From NCBI GenBank assembly GCA_021014945.1, contig MU266445.1, positions 1 to 64,000 on the forward strand: 64,000 nucleotides of DNA, read 5' to 3'. Made by a program: the position numbers and the translations under genes. The notes under the pieces were generated by a model. The model saw only the letters and a program-made list of their open reading frames with translations. It had not been told where the DNA came from and searched no databases. This DNA is from Leucogyrophana mollusca (lineage: Eukaryota > Basidiomycota > Agaricomycetes > Boletales). This document shows, piece by piece, positions 46,440 through 57,407 of this stretch (position 1 is its first letter; every line of letters begins with the position of its first letter).

Positions 46440-46785
46440 ACGCCCCGTCACCCGACAGCTTTCCACCCCGATATAAGCGTCTATGATTTGAGCCGAGAGG
46501 GCATGGTACCATGGTACCTGAACGTGTGCTCTCTTCACTCTTCCTTAGGCGGGTCAGTCGCGATTACACTGGGAGGTAAGTACTCACCAACCTTAGAGTA
46601 ATGCAAAAGGCGGGTTGCTTCCTTGATCCGCTTTCATCCTCTGTCAAGTACATGCAGGTTACCGAGATTTTCGGAAATTCACCCCCGGCCATTTTATGTG
46701 GTTTATGGAGGGTTCCGAAGCGGTGCGTGACGCCGAGTATGTTTGCCATTCCGGACCCACATCCAACCTTTGGGCCAGCGATGTG

Positions 46786-46795
46786 CTATATATAA
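46786..46795 (+). promoter_or_regulatory. TATA box of the secreted protein gene
   Basis: ctatatataa lies about 103 nt before the ATG at 46898. A strong consensus match, in keeping with a regulated rather than constitutive gene (inference). Confidence 0.5.
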
Positions 46796-46897
46796 CCGCC
46801 GAAGGTGGGTTGGTGCATCACCTCGAGCAAGTACTCCACTCTGTACGTTGACCCTACGGGTACCAAATCAATGCTGGTGCTGATAGTGTTACAATAG

Positions 46898-47432
46898 ATG
46901 GTTTCTCTCAAGCGCACCCTCCTTGCCTTTGCTTTGGCGGCTGTCGCTAACGCCACCACTGCTAACCTCTGCAAGCGCGACAATAAGTCAGGGGCTGATT
47001 GGAAGCTCTATGTATACAGCTCAATCAACTGCTCTGAAAACTGGGCGTACGAAATGTTTTACAGCAACCACTCGGACCCTGGGTGTTTCAAGATCAATAG
47101 CAAGCGCATCAACCCCATGAAATCACTGGCCTTGACTCTGGATCCTAGCGCGAACTTGAGGGTTAGTCTCTTCGATGGGCCGCCTGGTAAGAGCGCTTGC
47201 TCATCGCACGGATGATTGCATATTAAATTGAACACAGGATCATCCTGTCCTGGAAAACCTCTTTGTATGTATCCCGTTCCAAAGTGTGCCCATGTCGCTG
47301 ACCTACACAAATCTGGCTTGCGTAGGGAAGTCAAAGCCACAGATTAAGGAGTTCCTGGTACCTGATCTTCGCAAGATGAAAGACTCCAAACGTTGGGAAG
47401 GTATAACGTCTTTCTACGTGGACGCTCCATGA
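46898..47432 (+). CDS. Small secreted protein, intact member of a local family
   Basis: Start MVSLKRTLLAFALAAVANAT gives a signal peptide with predicted cleavage after the Ala-Asn-Ala. The mature start has LCKRDN, with a dibasic Lys-Arg that a kexin could cut. Exon 1 continues YSSINCSENWAYEMFYSN, GCFKINSKRI and MKSLALTLDPSANLRVSLFD. Introns at about 47186-47237 and 47269-47326 lead through SSCPGKPL to KSKPQIKEFLVPDLRKMKDS and KRWEGITSFYVDAP, TGA at 47430-47432. About 137 residues before cleavage; four Cys in the mature part could form two disulfides. I know no family for it. Two decayed or diverged relatives lie at 10770-11161 and 12958-13500, both minus strand. Confidence 0.72.
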
Positions 47433-47967
47433 GATTTGGAACATCAGATACAAGTACCCCTGACCAACAAAATTACACCCTCCGGGACACGCTACGTGAT
47501 TTATACCCTCGTATATTATGGTAGTTGCATCTTGGCTCGTAACGGTCCAAGATGTCGCCCTCGGATAGTTCAATCATTGTCTGCTGGGCTCAAGGAGCGA
47601 ACGACGGCCAAACCCGGCTGCGTGAAAAGGGACTTCGAAAGAGTCGAAAGGCTTCTCGTAAAGCTCTGCGGCATGTCTTACTGTGAAGCTCATCCGGTCT
47701 CATATGGAGCAAACCTTACGCAATTTTCGCCGAATGTAAAGTTCATGCTCATCGGGCCGTCCTTGCCTCGCAGGACAAGCGGTTGGGGGTCGGGATAATT
47801 TTGGGACCTGCCGCGTCCACGTTGCGTAGAAATCCTGAGCACGGATTCTGAATGGGCAACCGACACGTGCTCATCGCGGTCTGGAAGTGCATGGACTACG
47901 GACATGTGTTATGCAAAGTAGGAATATCTTACATTTCATCGTCATCCACCCACCGACAGCAAGTAAC
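47433..47967. other. Intergenic between convergent genes
   Basis: This holds the 3' flanks of the secreted protein gene and of the FAD oxidoreductase. Open frames at 47436-47798 (+) and 47690-47905 (-) have no motif or homology that I recognise. Confidence 0.45.
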
Positions 47968-49967
47968 TCACTTGCCCAGCCTGTTCCACGTCAAATACCG
48001 CTCGGGCAACCATGCCGGCCTGCTCCATATTTCTCCAGCAAGCTCAGCCGCGATCATCTGTGCTACAACTTCCGCACTGAGAGGTAGGTTAGCTCAGAGC
48101 ACGAGTGCAACCACTTGCGTGTAGTGATGCAGAGACGTACCACCCGAATGCACGAGGCATGCCATGCCCTGTGTACCCCGCTGCGATGTATTGCCCTTTG
48201 TATTTCTCTGACGCATTATCGGAGGGGTCGATAACGGGTCCGACCTAGATGTATCTCAGCGACACACATAAAGAGCAAACATCAAGACGCCAGACACGCA
48301 CGAATGGATCGCCCATCAATGTGAACGCCATAATTCCCGTCTACAATAAGGTTCCCCAGTCATCATCAGCCAAAAACATCAACTCAAAACCCAAGCACAC
48401 GCACCCACTCCATCTCCGGCTCCCTCCCCGGCTCGAACTTCCCCGGAAATATACCGGGCAAGAAATCGCGTAGCACCTTCCCTGCCGCGGGATTCACCAC
48501 CGAGTCGTCGTCGACGTACAGCTCGAACGGGTGCTCTACTGCAGCCTCGCGCCCGCCACCAAGGATGATGAGTGGGTGCTCGCTGGGGTTTTTGACGGGC
48601 CGGGGGAACCAATATTCGAGGCCCTGCAAATCATGTTTGTGCAATCATTAACCCACGCACACGCTCTTCAGTAACGATGAACAATCGAAACGACCAAACC
48701 CAAACGCACCTGATTCCCACCCCACCCACTCTTCGTAATCTCCGTAGCCCCCACACCCGCGCGCACCGCCATGACCTGCCCCCGCGTCGGTATGATCCCC
48801 GCCGTGCCAGTGAGGAACGGAAGGAGGTGCGAGGCGTATGCGTTCGTTGCGTGGATGATGCGCGTGCAGGCGATGGGGCCGCGGGGGGTGGATACCACGT
48901 ACTTGTGTGGGCCACTAGCATCGGGTGTGGAGGTGATAGAGGTGACAGGTGTACGCGTGTGGAGTGCGAGGGAGAGCTTTTGCGGCTGGGCTTTTGCGAG
49001 GCGGTATAACTCCGTGACGAGCTTGAGGGGCCAGACGTTGTGGCCTGGGCTGCGGACGGCGGGGTAGGGTGTCCCGTAGTTCTACATACCAGTAAGAGAA
49101 AGGACGTTAGTAGGGCACAAAATTCCACGGCGAATGCATATAACATGAACACAGATATCAGAAGTTTTCCCGGTACTCACCCGCTGCATCGTCTCCTTAT
49201 CCACCCACTCCACCCGGGTCAGATCTAAGTGTCCCTCCGCAGCTTCGTAGTCTTCCCTTGCCTCCTTCACTTCGAGGTCCGTGAGTAGCAGGCTTATGTG
49301 CCCACCCTCGACAAGATCTACGTTGGAGGAGAGCCCATGAGCCTCGGTGATCGACACAAGTGACGCCGCAGTGTGCTCCTCGAGTGCGTACGAGCGCACG
49401 GCTTCGGCCGTCCCATACTCCCTTGCGCGGGTGGCGAAGTCGAGGAAAGCGGCGGGAGTGAGGTGGCCACCGTTACGACCTTGATTTAAGAGCATCCGTC
49501 ACGATTCCGATATACATATTACACACCACCAATCACGATCAGACATTGAGTCTTTCCGCCGAGCATGAGGTGCACAGTAACACACCTGTAGCTCCAGAAC
49601 CTATGCAGTCCCACGTCAGCTACACGTGCACAACGAACTCTTGGGGGTACGCACAAAAATCCCTCGCCTCGACGATCACTACCTTAAGCGGATCCTTTCC
49701 TTCAGGCAAAAGCTGCGCCAAATGATACGCCACCCCGACACCGGTGATCCCCGAGCCGATGATGCACACGTCTGCGTCGGGCGTAAGCGCACCTGTGCTG
49801 CCCTCGCTCGCAAGCGGGTTGGCGTCTGTGTCGGAATGAGTCCAGAAGGAACGCGTGGGCTGCGGAGAGGGAAGATTGGCCGGGGATGCAGGATCGAAAC
49901 TCGCGCTCGAAGCTATGAGGGCTTGGTGCGTCGCCCATGTGTCGAGAGGGGGCGGGAAGGCTGACAT
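47968..49967 (-). CDS. FAD-dependent oxidoreductase (DAO family)
   Basis: Start MSAFPPPLDTWATHQALIAS at 49967. The N-terminal exon ends with the dinucleotide-binding fold ADVCIIGSGITGVGVAYHLA and VVIVEARD. The next exon supplies the flavin-contact GATGRNGGHLTPAAFLDF. The substrate domain includes NYGTPYPAVRSPGHNVWPLK, LALHTRTPVTSI, TPRGPIACTRIIHATNAYAS and LTGTAGIIPTRGQVMAVRAG, then YWFPRPVKNPSEHPLIILGG. The last exons hold GPVIDPSDNASEKYKGQYIA, AAGYTGHGMPRAF (FAD C-terminal contact) and ELAGEIWSRPAWLPERYL, stop 47968-47970. About 530 residues, with introns of 50-90 nt. Amine or amino-acid oxidation is the family activity; the substrate is unknown. Intact as read. Confidence 0.9.
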
Positions 49968-50947
49968 GATACTAGATCAGTGGAAAAGATGAGCGTCTCG
50001 TTATCACTGCAGATGTTTACCAACATTCATGGAAATATCTGACATCAGTAGATTGGGAACTTGTTAAGAACTCGAGGCGAGAAAACAAAGATAAAGATAG
50101 CGTAGCGGGCCGTATATGGACTAGTCTGGTCTGCACCATTCGGGATGCCTCCTTGGACGACCTCCATACTCGAGTCACTCAAAGTCAGAGGCGTCCATGC
50201 TGACCGTGCACGAAGCCCTTCGCTCCCCCGGCGGGCTGACACTATCAAATATATAATCAGAATCATACTCCTCACGAGATCCTGACGACCGCGAGCCTCT
50301 CCATTCCCGCCCCCGACGCAACGCCATCTTGTTATACTCGCTCAACCACCCGTGCCTTCCCTCCCAGACCACGTTTGGGTCTTCGATGTTGTCCGGGGTC
50401 AGTGCGACGATGTCCGCAAGTACGACTTGGAGGAGATATCGCTCGCTTTCCTTGATGCCGATTGTCTCATCTTGGTCCCCTGGTAGGATGGGCTGGCCCA
50501 CCTCCAGCTCGGGGCGAACACGGTTGAGATCCGCAGAAAGCTTCTCGAGGGTTAATGGGCTTTCGACACTCCAGTGACTGCGGGTGCAAGCCGGCTTTCC
50601 ATTATTGCGGTCAGAGTAAAACATCAGACCATCTGAGATACACTCACTGAAGATATGTACGGCGCTGTCGACACCGAAAGCGTAGAGCAAGTGTTATAAC
50701 AGTAAGTCTTATTCCGGGGCCAGGAAGGAGCGACTTGCAGAGCACGCGAATCAGTTTCACTCGCGCCTGAACCAATGGTAATGAATCTTCGACGCTCGTC
50801 CTCTGAAAGCCGCGCCAAGCTGTAGGCACGGTGCATGAGAGGACATACGGATAGTTTCACACCCATGCGGAGCCCTCGAAGGACCGCATCACGGATTCTG
50901 GACGAGACAATGGCAGGCCTGTAAGGAAACTCCCATTCTTTGCCGCC
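49968..50947 (-). other. Unassigned protein-like frames, possible gene remnant
   Basis: Minus-strand blocks look coding: YRPAIVSSRIRDAVLRGLRM running into LSVCPLMHRAYSLARLSEDE near 50920-50800, and a longer one from about 50610 to 50178 with LEKLSADLNRVRPELEVGQP, ESERYLLQVVLADIVALTPD and VVWEGRHGWLSEYNKMALRR. They lie in different frames and no clean splice joins them to each other or to the kinase relic immediately upstream. They may be a separate gene, a C-terminal part of the kinase locus, or decayed sequence. Confidence 0.35.
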
Positions 50948-52295
50948 TTAAGACGACGCCTGCCAGAAGCTGGGGTCGCTGCTGATACTGTTGCTGTACC
51001 GAACAGTAGCTGCACCGAGAAGTTCCACCATGATGAAGGTACCGGACTGAAGCCATGAGTATGTCTCATCAATGTTCGAGGGAGGTTGATCGGGTGCTGC
51101 GTCGATTGTTCGCCGCTCCAGAGAGGGCGCCGGGTCTGTAAGCATATCTGGCTCCGGGACGGACGGGCCCGTGGGAGCCGAGACCTCACCACTAGTGTCA
51201 CTAGTATCAAACCAGTCGAAAGGATCATCGAGCGAATGCCCGCGTCTTTCGAGTTCTTGGACAAAATTTGCTTCGCAAAAAGTCATAGGCAGGCGCCTCG
51301 TCATATGCGAGGTCACGAGCGTGACAGAGAAGAATCTTGAATACGTCAGGAAGTCGCACAGTGAGTCTCTTTAGAGTCCACGATTTCTTCTTTTCCCGCA
51401 CTCTGTTATCAAACTGTTTGGACCAACGATGCTCCCCAAGGGAGTTCTCGCATGCAGTCAAGAAGTGTATACGCCAAGGACTCGATGTCGTCGCGCCGTG
51501 TTTGAGTTGAAGTAGTATATGAGCCCCGAAACGAGAGGGTAGCGCAGCGAAAGACAAACCTATGCCGAGGTGCGTATTGCGGCTAGCATACCGAACAGTC
51601 CGGCCTTCAATTTCCCGTCGACGAAAGGTTGGTGTACGCCGTTTCGAGGGTTTCTGAATCGCCTGGCGATAGCAAAGTCAACCAGGTTTATAAATCCCTC
51701 GTCTCCTTCCGGTCCCAAAAGGATATTTCCCGGCTTGATATCCCTGTGGATGAAATGCCTGGAGTGGATCTATTGGATGACTGGAATCTAGTTGCGTTCG
51801 CTACGTTGAAATAAAGATACCAATAGGCAAGAACTCGCGTGCTTACGAGTTAAACGGTTATCAACATGGTGGCCTTGACGCTAAGTTTCCCGCTGTCGTG
51901 CTCGCGACGTAGAGACTCGATGTCGGCGCCCAGCAGATCAATCACCAGGGCCTGTGACTGTTGGGGCTTGTCATAGCCGTAGTCTCTGGCCCCAGGAATG
52001 TGCGTAGGAGCGGTATCGTCGGCCAAGGCTCGTAGAACGTTGGCCTCGTGTTCTGACGGAGGACATAGCTTCTTTTTCGAGGCGCGCTCGAGCTTCACTG
52101 CGTATTTGGCAGGCGCGTCTAGCGCAGCATCCGTGTCTGTCACGCTGTAAACTAGTCCTAGAGGAAATGCGTATAAATTCCTAGTGCTGAGAGTCGGACA
52201 CGACTGGAGCTGGATATGATGCCGCACCAACCATAGGCTCCAGCTCCCAGACGCTTCACGATGCGGTATTTTCCGAGGATGAGACCGGAAACCAT
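50948..52295 (-). pseudogene. CK1-like protein kinase pseudogene, copy B (near full length)
   Basis: Casein-kinase-1-type kinase, read on the minus strand. Start MVSGLILGKYRIVKRLGAGA with glycine-rich loop at 52295; beta-3 DAPAKYAVKLERASKK; LVIDLLGADIESLRREHD; catalytic loop IHSRHFIHRDIKPGNILLGP; activation start INLVDFAIARRFRNP (DFA in place of DFG); VRYASRNTHLGI; RRDDIESLAYTLLDCMRELP; then ILLCHARDLAYDEAPAYDFL and an acidic tail ending at 50948. Lesions: TAA at 51850-51852 where copy A has a Lys codon, TAG at 51770-51772 where copy A has Tyr, a one-base shift before VRYAS, and another near 51410. A donor inside ACC-GTTT with acceptor aatag would skip both stops in frame at the cost of nine residues, but not the shifts. 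Confidence 0.78.
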
Positions 52296-52606
52296 GGCAG
52301 ACAAAGGGCTTAGGGTGTCGTGTCCGAGACAGACGATAGTAGGTTTATAATAGGGCCAACCTACGTAGACTTGCTTTTCCATGGCGGGGAAGATAAGAGA
52401 ACAGCGATTGCCTCCGAACGTGTTTCGCTCAACTCCCGCCATGATCAGTGGGTGAACTTCAAACCTGGAGCCTCTGATTCTACAGTTTCATACCCTAGTC
52501 TCTTCCTGCTTACGCTTGGAACCCTTTATTGAACACTGCCGATACTCAAGCCCAGACAGAGCCCTCGTAGCTTCCCGGCGAAACTGCCACTCGGAGAGAC
52601 TTGAAC

Positions 52607-53602
52607 ATGAGTTTCTCTGCAGCATACCAAAAGTACCTCAAGAGTCGACAGTACGTGTTCTCCGCGGACAAATTTCCCCTATGCCGCTGTCATCGCACTA
52701 TTCGAGGTTACCACCGAACAGAGGTGTCGCAACCTGCCTTGTTTCCCTCCCCGACTACCGACCACTATTTTTCAAGGGGCTGGGCACGCTGTAGGGCACC
52801 ATTCTAGAATTGGTTCCTGCTATTGCGTGATCCATCTTCCGCCGATGGTAAGTCGCGTCCATTCTCGCCGGACGGTTCGTTCACGTCGGAGCGCGACAGT
52901 TATCGTCATCCCCGTCACGGTGACGGTTCATCCGATACGTCTCGACTGGCCCCAGACGCCCACATTCCCTATGAATGAGGGGAACAGTGCATTGGAGAAG
53001 CCATTCCAAACTCCTCTTGCTACACCACAGTTGGCGTCCTCGTCCAGCAAACGAGCTCCTTTCGACGTCTCGACCTTGACACTTGGCGATGTCATCTTAG
53101 CTATTCCCCCAGAATAGAACGAAGATTGCGAACCAATCATAAAGACGATTGATGGGAAGTTTACCGAGCATCCCTTTATCATTGTCCACAGGTTTCGACA
53201 AATCTGTCGAGGGACATATGGTACAGACGTTCGGCAGATACCCTCAATCAAGATGGCGCTGAAGGAGGTGGGGAAACTCGCGCCTGGTCAACTGCCAAGG
53301 AGCCATTGGTTCCTTCCAGTGAAGCCAGAGATGGAGTCTATCTCCAAGCCAGTCCCCACGCGTCCTCGCGGCAAGAACGATGAGGAAAGGCGTTAGTGCA
53401 TCAACCTCAAGGACCGCATGTGCACTATGAACAGTAAAATCGTAAGCTCTCGCTCCTTCTACGGTACTCAAGGTCTGACTTGTTGATCTCGCTATAGACA
53501 GGCAAGATTGAAGAGAATTATGCTGTCGGCCTGCCTCTAATGGCGGCCGCGAGAGAAGCAGCCATTGCATACAATGCGGAGCTGCTAGCCAAAAAGGTGT
53601 AA
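52607..53602 (+). pseudogene. Unrecognised gene, decayed
   Basis: Starts MSFSAAYQKYLKSR at 52607. A disordered segment, RPFSPDGSFTSERDSYRHPR (52850-52970), shifts by one base to GNSALEKPFQTPLATPQLAS. That frame then runs to 53440 with only two interruptions, TAG at 53115-53117 (after LGDVILAIPPE) and TAG at 53394-53396 (after GKNDEERR). Between and after them it reads KTIDGKFTEHPFIIVHRFRQ, MALKEVGKLAPGQLPRSHWF and CINLKDRMCTMNSK. A spliced last exon is NYAVGLPLMAAAREAAIAYN, stop at 53602. Two stops in about 190 otherwise open codons indicate a formerly coding frame. I do not recognise the family. It is divergent from the kinase pseudogene, 311 bp apart. Confidence 0.55.
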
Positions 53603-54180
53603 GGGGCGCGCTCGCGGGTTGGAGTTAGGGGCACGTTGAGCACCTCTCTCTCTTGAATCCTTCAGCTTCGTGGCTAACGCTGTATTACGCCTGTAGTTGC
53701 TTCGTCGCGCCGTAATACGTCTACGTATATGGTGATGTGCTGCGTTTCCTTTTATTATACTTATGAAGTTTAGCTACTTAGATTTTACATCGAAAGTATC
53801 CCTTGTGATTCTATTTCGTTCGGTACCCTTGTTCAAAGATGCTCTTGACTTTTAGCTATTTGGTCATGCATACATTTACATTGTGATTGCCCCCTTCATA
53901 TGGTTCTGTCCTGTACAGTGTTAGAACCAATATTTATGTGATCAGTGCTTTTTGTATCCGCTTTTTTCACCATATGATTTATACCTGGTGTTTGTGTGCT
54001 GAGTCGAGGGGCTTGACCTGACGCAACTCGAGGGACATGCCACGGCGCCTCAAAGCTCAAGTGTTCCGTAGACCACACAGGATAAGTACAAGACGATTTA
54101 AAAGGCCTGACCGGCTACGAAATTCCCCGTTAATCACTACAGCAAATGACACCGTACCGATGCACTGATGTGCGTAACAA
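53603..54180. other. Intergenic, AT-rich
   Basis: The AT content rises around 53740-53990. No gene, repeat or motif beyond this was found. Confidence 0.5.
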
Positions 54181-55023
54181 CTAGGAAGATGTTCGAAGGG
54201 GAGTGATGATCGGGAGAGCTCGTTGTCTCGATATGTCGGGTATATTTGCAAGTGTCCCAGTGAAGGGCCTGCCATAGTTCCCCCAGCACTTTTTGCAAGG
54301 ATTCGAGGGGTGGTAATTTCTATACCCAGTGTTGCGACCTGGATGATGGGATTATCATTAGCAAGCAACTATTCAGCGAGCTAGGAGCTTTAGCCTACAC
54401 TTGGTACACACGAACTCGCTGGGATATACCAGAAACTTTCCATTCCTCAATAATGGATGCCCCGGAACAGGGATCGCCGTAGGACGCCCATCGTCAGGAA
54501 TGTCATCACTCGGCTGCGGCACCTGTGGCGTAGATGCCGATGCAGCTCGTGGGCGAGGAGGCGCGAAGGAAGAACGGGTAGCCTGTTGCGCCTCTGGTGC
54601 GTTCGAGACACCACGAACAGCCGCGAAAAGGCTTCCGATTACTCCGGCTGAGGAACCGTGACGGTCCCCCGAGCGGCCACCCGATGAAGGATTCGATGGG
54701 TTCTGCTCTGACCGCGCCACGAGGGGGATGCTGTGAGCAGGAGACCAAAGAGGGTCGAGCGATCCAATACTGTAAGACGGCTGTGCTCTTCCAGGCCCGA
54801 CCTCAACAGTCGATTCGCCACTAAAATAGTCTGGGGACGCCGAATAGGCAGGGGGCAACTCGTCATCAAACCCCGCCGTGTCTATAACAAACAGCTGTGA
54901 GTATTATTGGCTTGGGCGCTATGGCCAAGTTGATCCGACTTCAATCATTCCAGTAGGCTACTACTCACCAGTGGGAGGTTCGGATTGCGATCGGATGGTG
55001 TAACTTGGGGCAGCGTCGGTCAT
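54181..55023 (-). CDS. PPxY-containing protein with C-terminal CxxC zinc-ribbon-like motif
   Basis: Start MTDAAPSYTIRSQSEPPTG at 55023. After an intron, GFDDELPPAYSASPDYF carries a PPAY (PPxY) motif, a ligand type for WW domains such as those of Rsp5/Nedd4 ligases. A long Ser/Pro/Ala-rich linker follows. The conserved end reads GHPLLRNGKFLVYPSEFVCT then CTKC. A 50-nt intron (gtaggct...atccag) then gives RNTGYRNYHPSNPCKKCWGN and YGRPFTGTLA, so that CxxC and CxxCW pairs form a probable zinc site. Ignoring the intron would give a premature stop two codons beyond. Stop at 54181. About 215 residues. Family common in Agaricomycetes, function unknown; an adaptor for a WW-domain ubiquitin ligase is inference. 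Confidence 0.75.
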
Positions 55024-55379
55024 AGTAAAGCCTTCTTCCCACTAGGACTCGGGCTGCAGGAATGATAGTGGCGTAGGACTGGCCGTAGAATTCTATGCCA
55101 GGGTATATGCAGCTTACTAGGAAGCAGATCGGCTCACTGATCGTTCGCTGCGGATGTCAACCGTCATGGCGAAATATTCGGAGGGTTTACTGTCTGACCC
55201 ACCATCAACCCACTAAAGTGAGATAACAGAGATAACTCACTGATAAGTTGAAGCACGACAGAGGCACCAAAATTATTTCCAACACAAAGTATTTATGTAT
55301 TTGGCTGATAAGTCCTTATCCCCCCCGAAAAATATTCGATCTTGATCTGTCCAGAGCCAAGCTGGTCCTCGCTGGGAGA

Positions 55380-57203
55380 ATGGAGCCTGTAATCAAACGG
55401 CTGCATGTCTCGGGTCTGACGCCAGCGATTTCGCCAGACGATCTGTCGCGGCGGCTGTCTGGGTTTGGTACCGTAAAGGTCTTGGATGGCTTCGGAAAAC
55501 TAGACGGGCTCGGCCAGCCCAGAAAATACGGGTATGTCACTCTCGAAACAACAAAGGGTCAGCTGGCAAAATGTGAGTAGAGTGCGTATCTCCGTCATGT
55601 TCGTGTACTTTCCATTCACAGACAGACCTAACTGTTGCTCAACTACCCAGGCCTGAATGTCCTAAGCGGTTCCACTTGGAAAGGCACCAAGCTCCGCATC
55701 GGTGAAGCGAAACCTGACTTTCGTGAAAGGTCGGCTTTTAGGCCAATACATGGCATGTTTTAAGGACTAACTATGATGTGCACTATAGACTGGACCTCGA
55801 ACGCGCCAAAGCTGAGGCCGAACCTCCCAAAAAGAAGCGCAGGAGAGAGCAAGGTGTTCATGCTGCGGATATGTCCCCCGTCACTCCCGAAGACGTGAAC
55901 GGACGTGGCGGTTGGCGCGTCACTCCGATGGGACGAATGGTCAGGCCGTTGAGAATGCGACCAGAAAGACCTCTCGAGCCACAGATTGCTGTCGCTCGAG
56001 GTGCTAAGAAGGCAGGTCCAAATGGGAAGGAGAAGAAGAAGCGGGTGAAAGCGCCAGCTGTACGTGCGAGGAGGCGGACTATTGATCCTACAAAATGGGA
56101 CTCCGTTCATTTGAAGGGCATGTTTCTTGACGCAGAGGGCGTCGTAATAGCGAGAGAAGAGCCGAAGGAAGAGGCACAGGTCGATGGCGTCAGTAGTGAA
56201 GACGAAAACAGCTCGTCGGGCGAGTCGGACGCTCCTATGACTGCCATGGACCATGTCCCTGAAGACGCCTTCGATAAGCCACACCAGCTGGCTAATGAGC
56301 CTGTGACACAACCTCAGCCCGCGATACTGACGACCGGCGCGATGTCAAAACCCTTACCTCAACTTCAATCAATGTTGACCCCAGCGCCGGTCGACATTGC
56401 ACGAGAAAATGAAGAAGCGCTGGGTCTCTTACGATCACTCTTTGGCAGCAGAGAGGATGACTGGGCAGGCCGAGAGAGCATAGGATCAGACATTGATGAG
56501 GAAGAGTTGCTCCGTCAGGATTACACGAAGCGTCCTTATGCCGATGACGAAATGCAGATTGAAGAAGTTCCCCTGGAAGTTCACAGAAAACAGACGTCGT
56601 GGCCGGACGTAGAGGACGAACTTCCGGATGCTGCGCAGGTTCCCTCGCCCCCACCCACAATACCTACTCAGATGACGAAATTAAAAGACCTATTCGCTCC
56701 ACGCGAAGAAGAGGGTAGGTGCACTCCTGAGTCTTCCGCTGCCATCTCTCACATAGCTGCGTTTTATAGCTGGATTCTCGCTGCTTGGCCACCTCGATTT
56801 AGACTTGGAGCTGGACGACGATATCGCCATCCCAATAAGCTCTCGAACTCAAACAGTCACTACAGATGAACTCTCGGCACCGCCAACCCTTCCAGAAGTT
56901 CTCGTTCCACCCTCATATGCAGACCAGTTTACCTTCGACTCCAGTCTCCCATTCTTCTTTCCCTTCTCCACCGAATTCCGAGACTCCTTGAGGCCAAGAG
57001 ATAAAGGGCGAATCAAAGACCTATTCGATGTTGCAAAGGAGAAAGGGTGGGACTGGCGTGACGCTGGCTTCTATCGAACTGAAACAGAGGACGAGATCCG
57101 CCAGCGGTGGGAGGGCAGTAAACTGGAGTTGACGAGGGAGTGGAAGAGACGACATAGAGAAGCTGGCAAGTCGCGGAGGCGTAGGGGAGGCGTCGACGAT
57201 TGA
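55380..57203 (+). CDS. NOP8: NOP8/NOL8-like nucleolar RNA-binding protein
   Basis: Ribosome large-subunit assembly factor with an N-terminal RRM. Start MEPVIKRLHVSGLTPAISPD at 55380 (RNP2 = LHVSGL). RNP1-like KYGYVTLETT follows, then after an intron LNVLSGSTWKGTKLRIGEAK, the conserved end of this RRM class. YRLDLERAKAEAEPPKKKRR starts a basic, Lys/Arg-rich nuclear region with TKWDSVHLKGMFLD. A long acidic disordered middle (residues about 200-400) is followed by the C-terminal helix FDVAKEKGWDWRDAGFYRTE and WKRRHREAGKSRRRRGG, a family hallmark. Three or four introns; about 530 residues. The ATG was chosen because the RRM begins at once after it. Confidence 0.83.
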
Positions 57204-57407
57204 AAGTACTCGTCGCAGTAGAACATAAGCCTGCGGTAGTCCACTAAATGTGTATATCTGAAACACAATCAATGCCGAAAGTCCCGTAGCGTCACTTGTG
57301 CTGATGCCATTAAGCACTTTTTGATTGTAGTTGCGATGTACCGCCGCAGCCAAACGGCTTTTTAGAAACGCGACTTACCGCTACGCGTCTTTTCACACCA
57401 AACCACC

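Noticed and set aside
47690..47905. Minus-strand frame downstream of the FAD oxidoreductase, considered as an extra exon
   Set aside because: The oxidoreductase ends with the family-typical WLPERYL tail at 47968, so nothing further is needed.
51570..51814. Plus-strand frames through the kinase catalytic region at 51.6-51.8 kb
   Set aside because: The minus strand in the same interval reads HRDIKPGN and RYASRNTH, so the plus frames are shadows.
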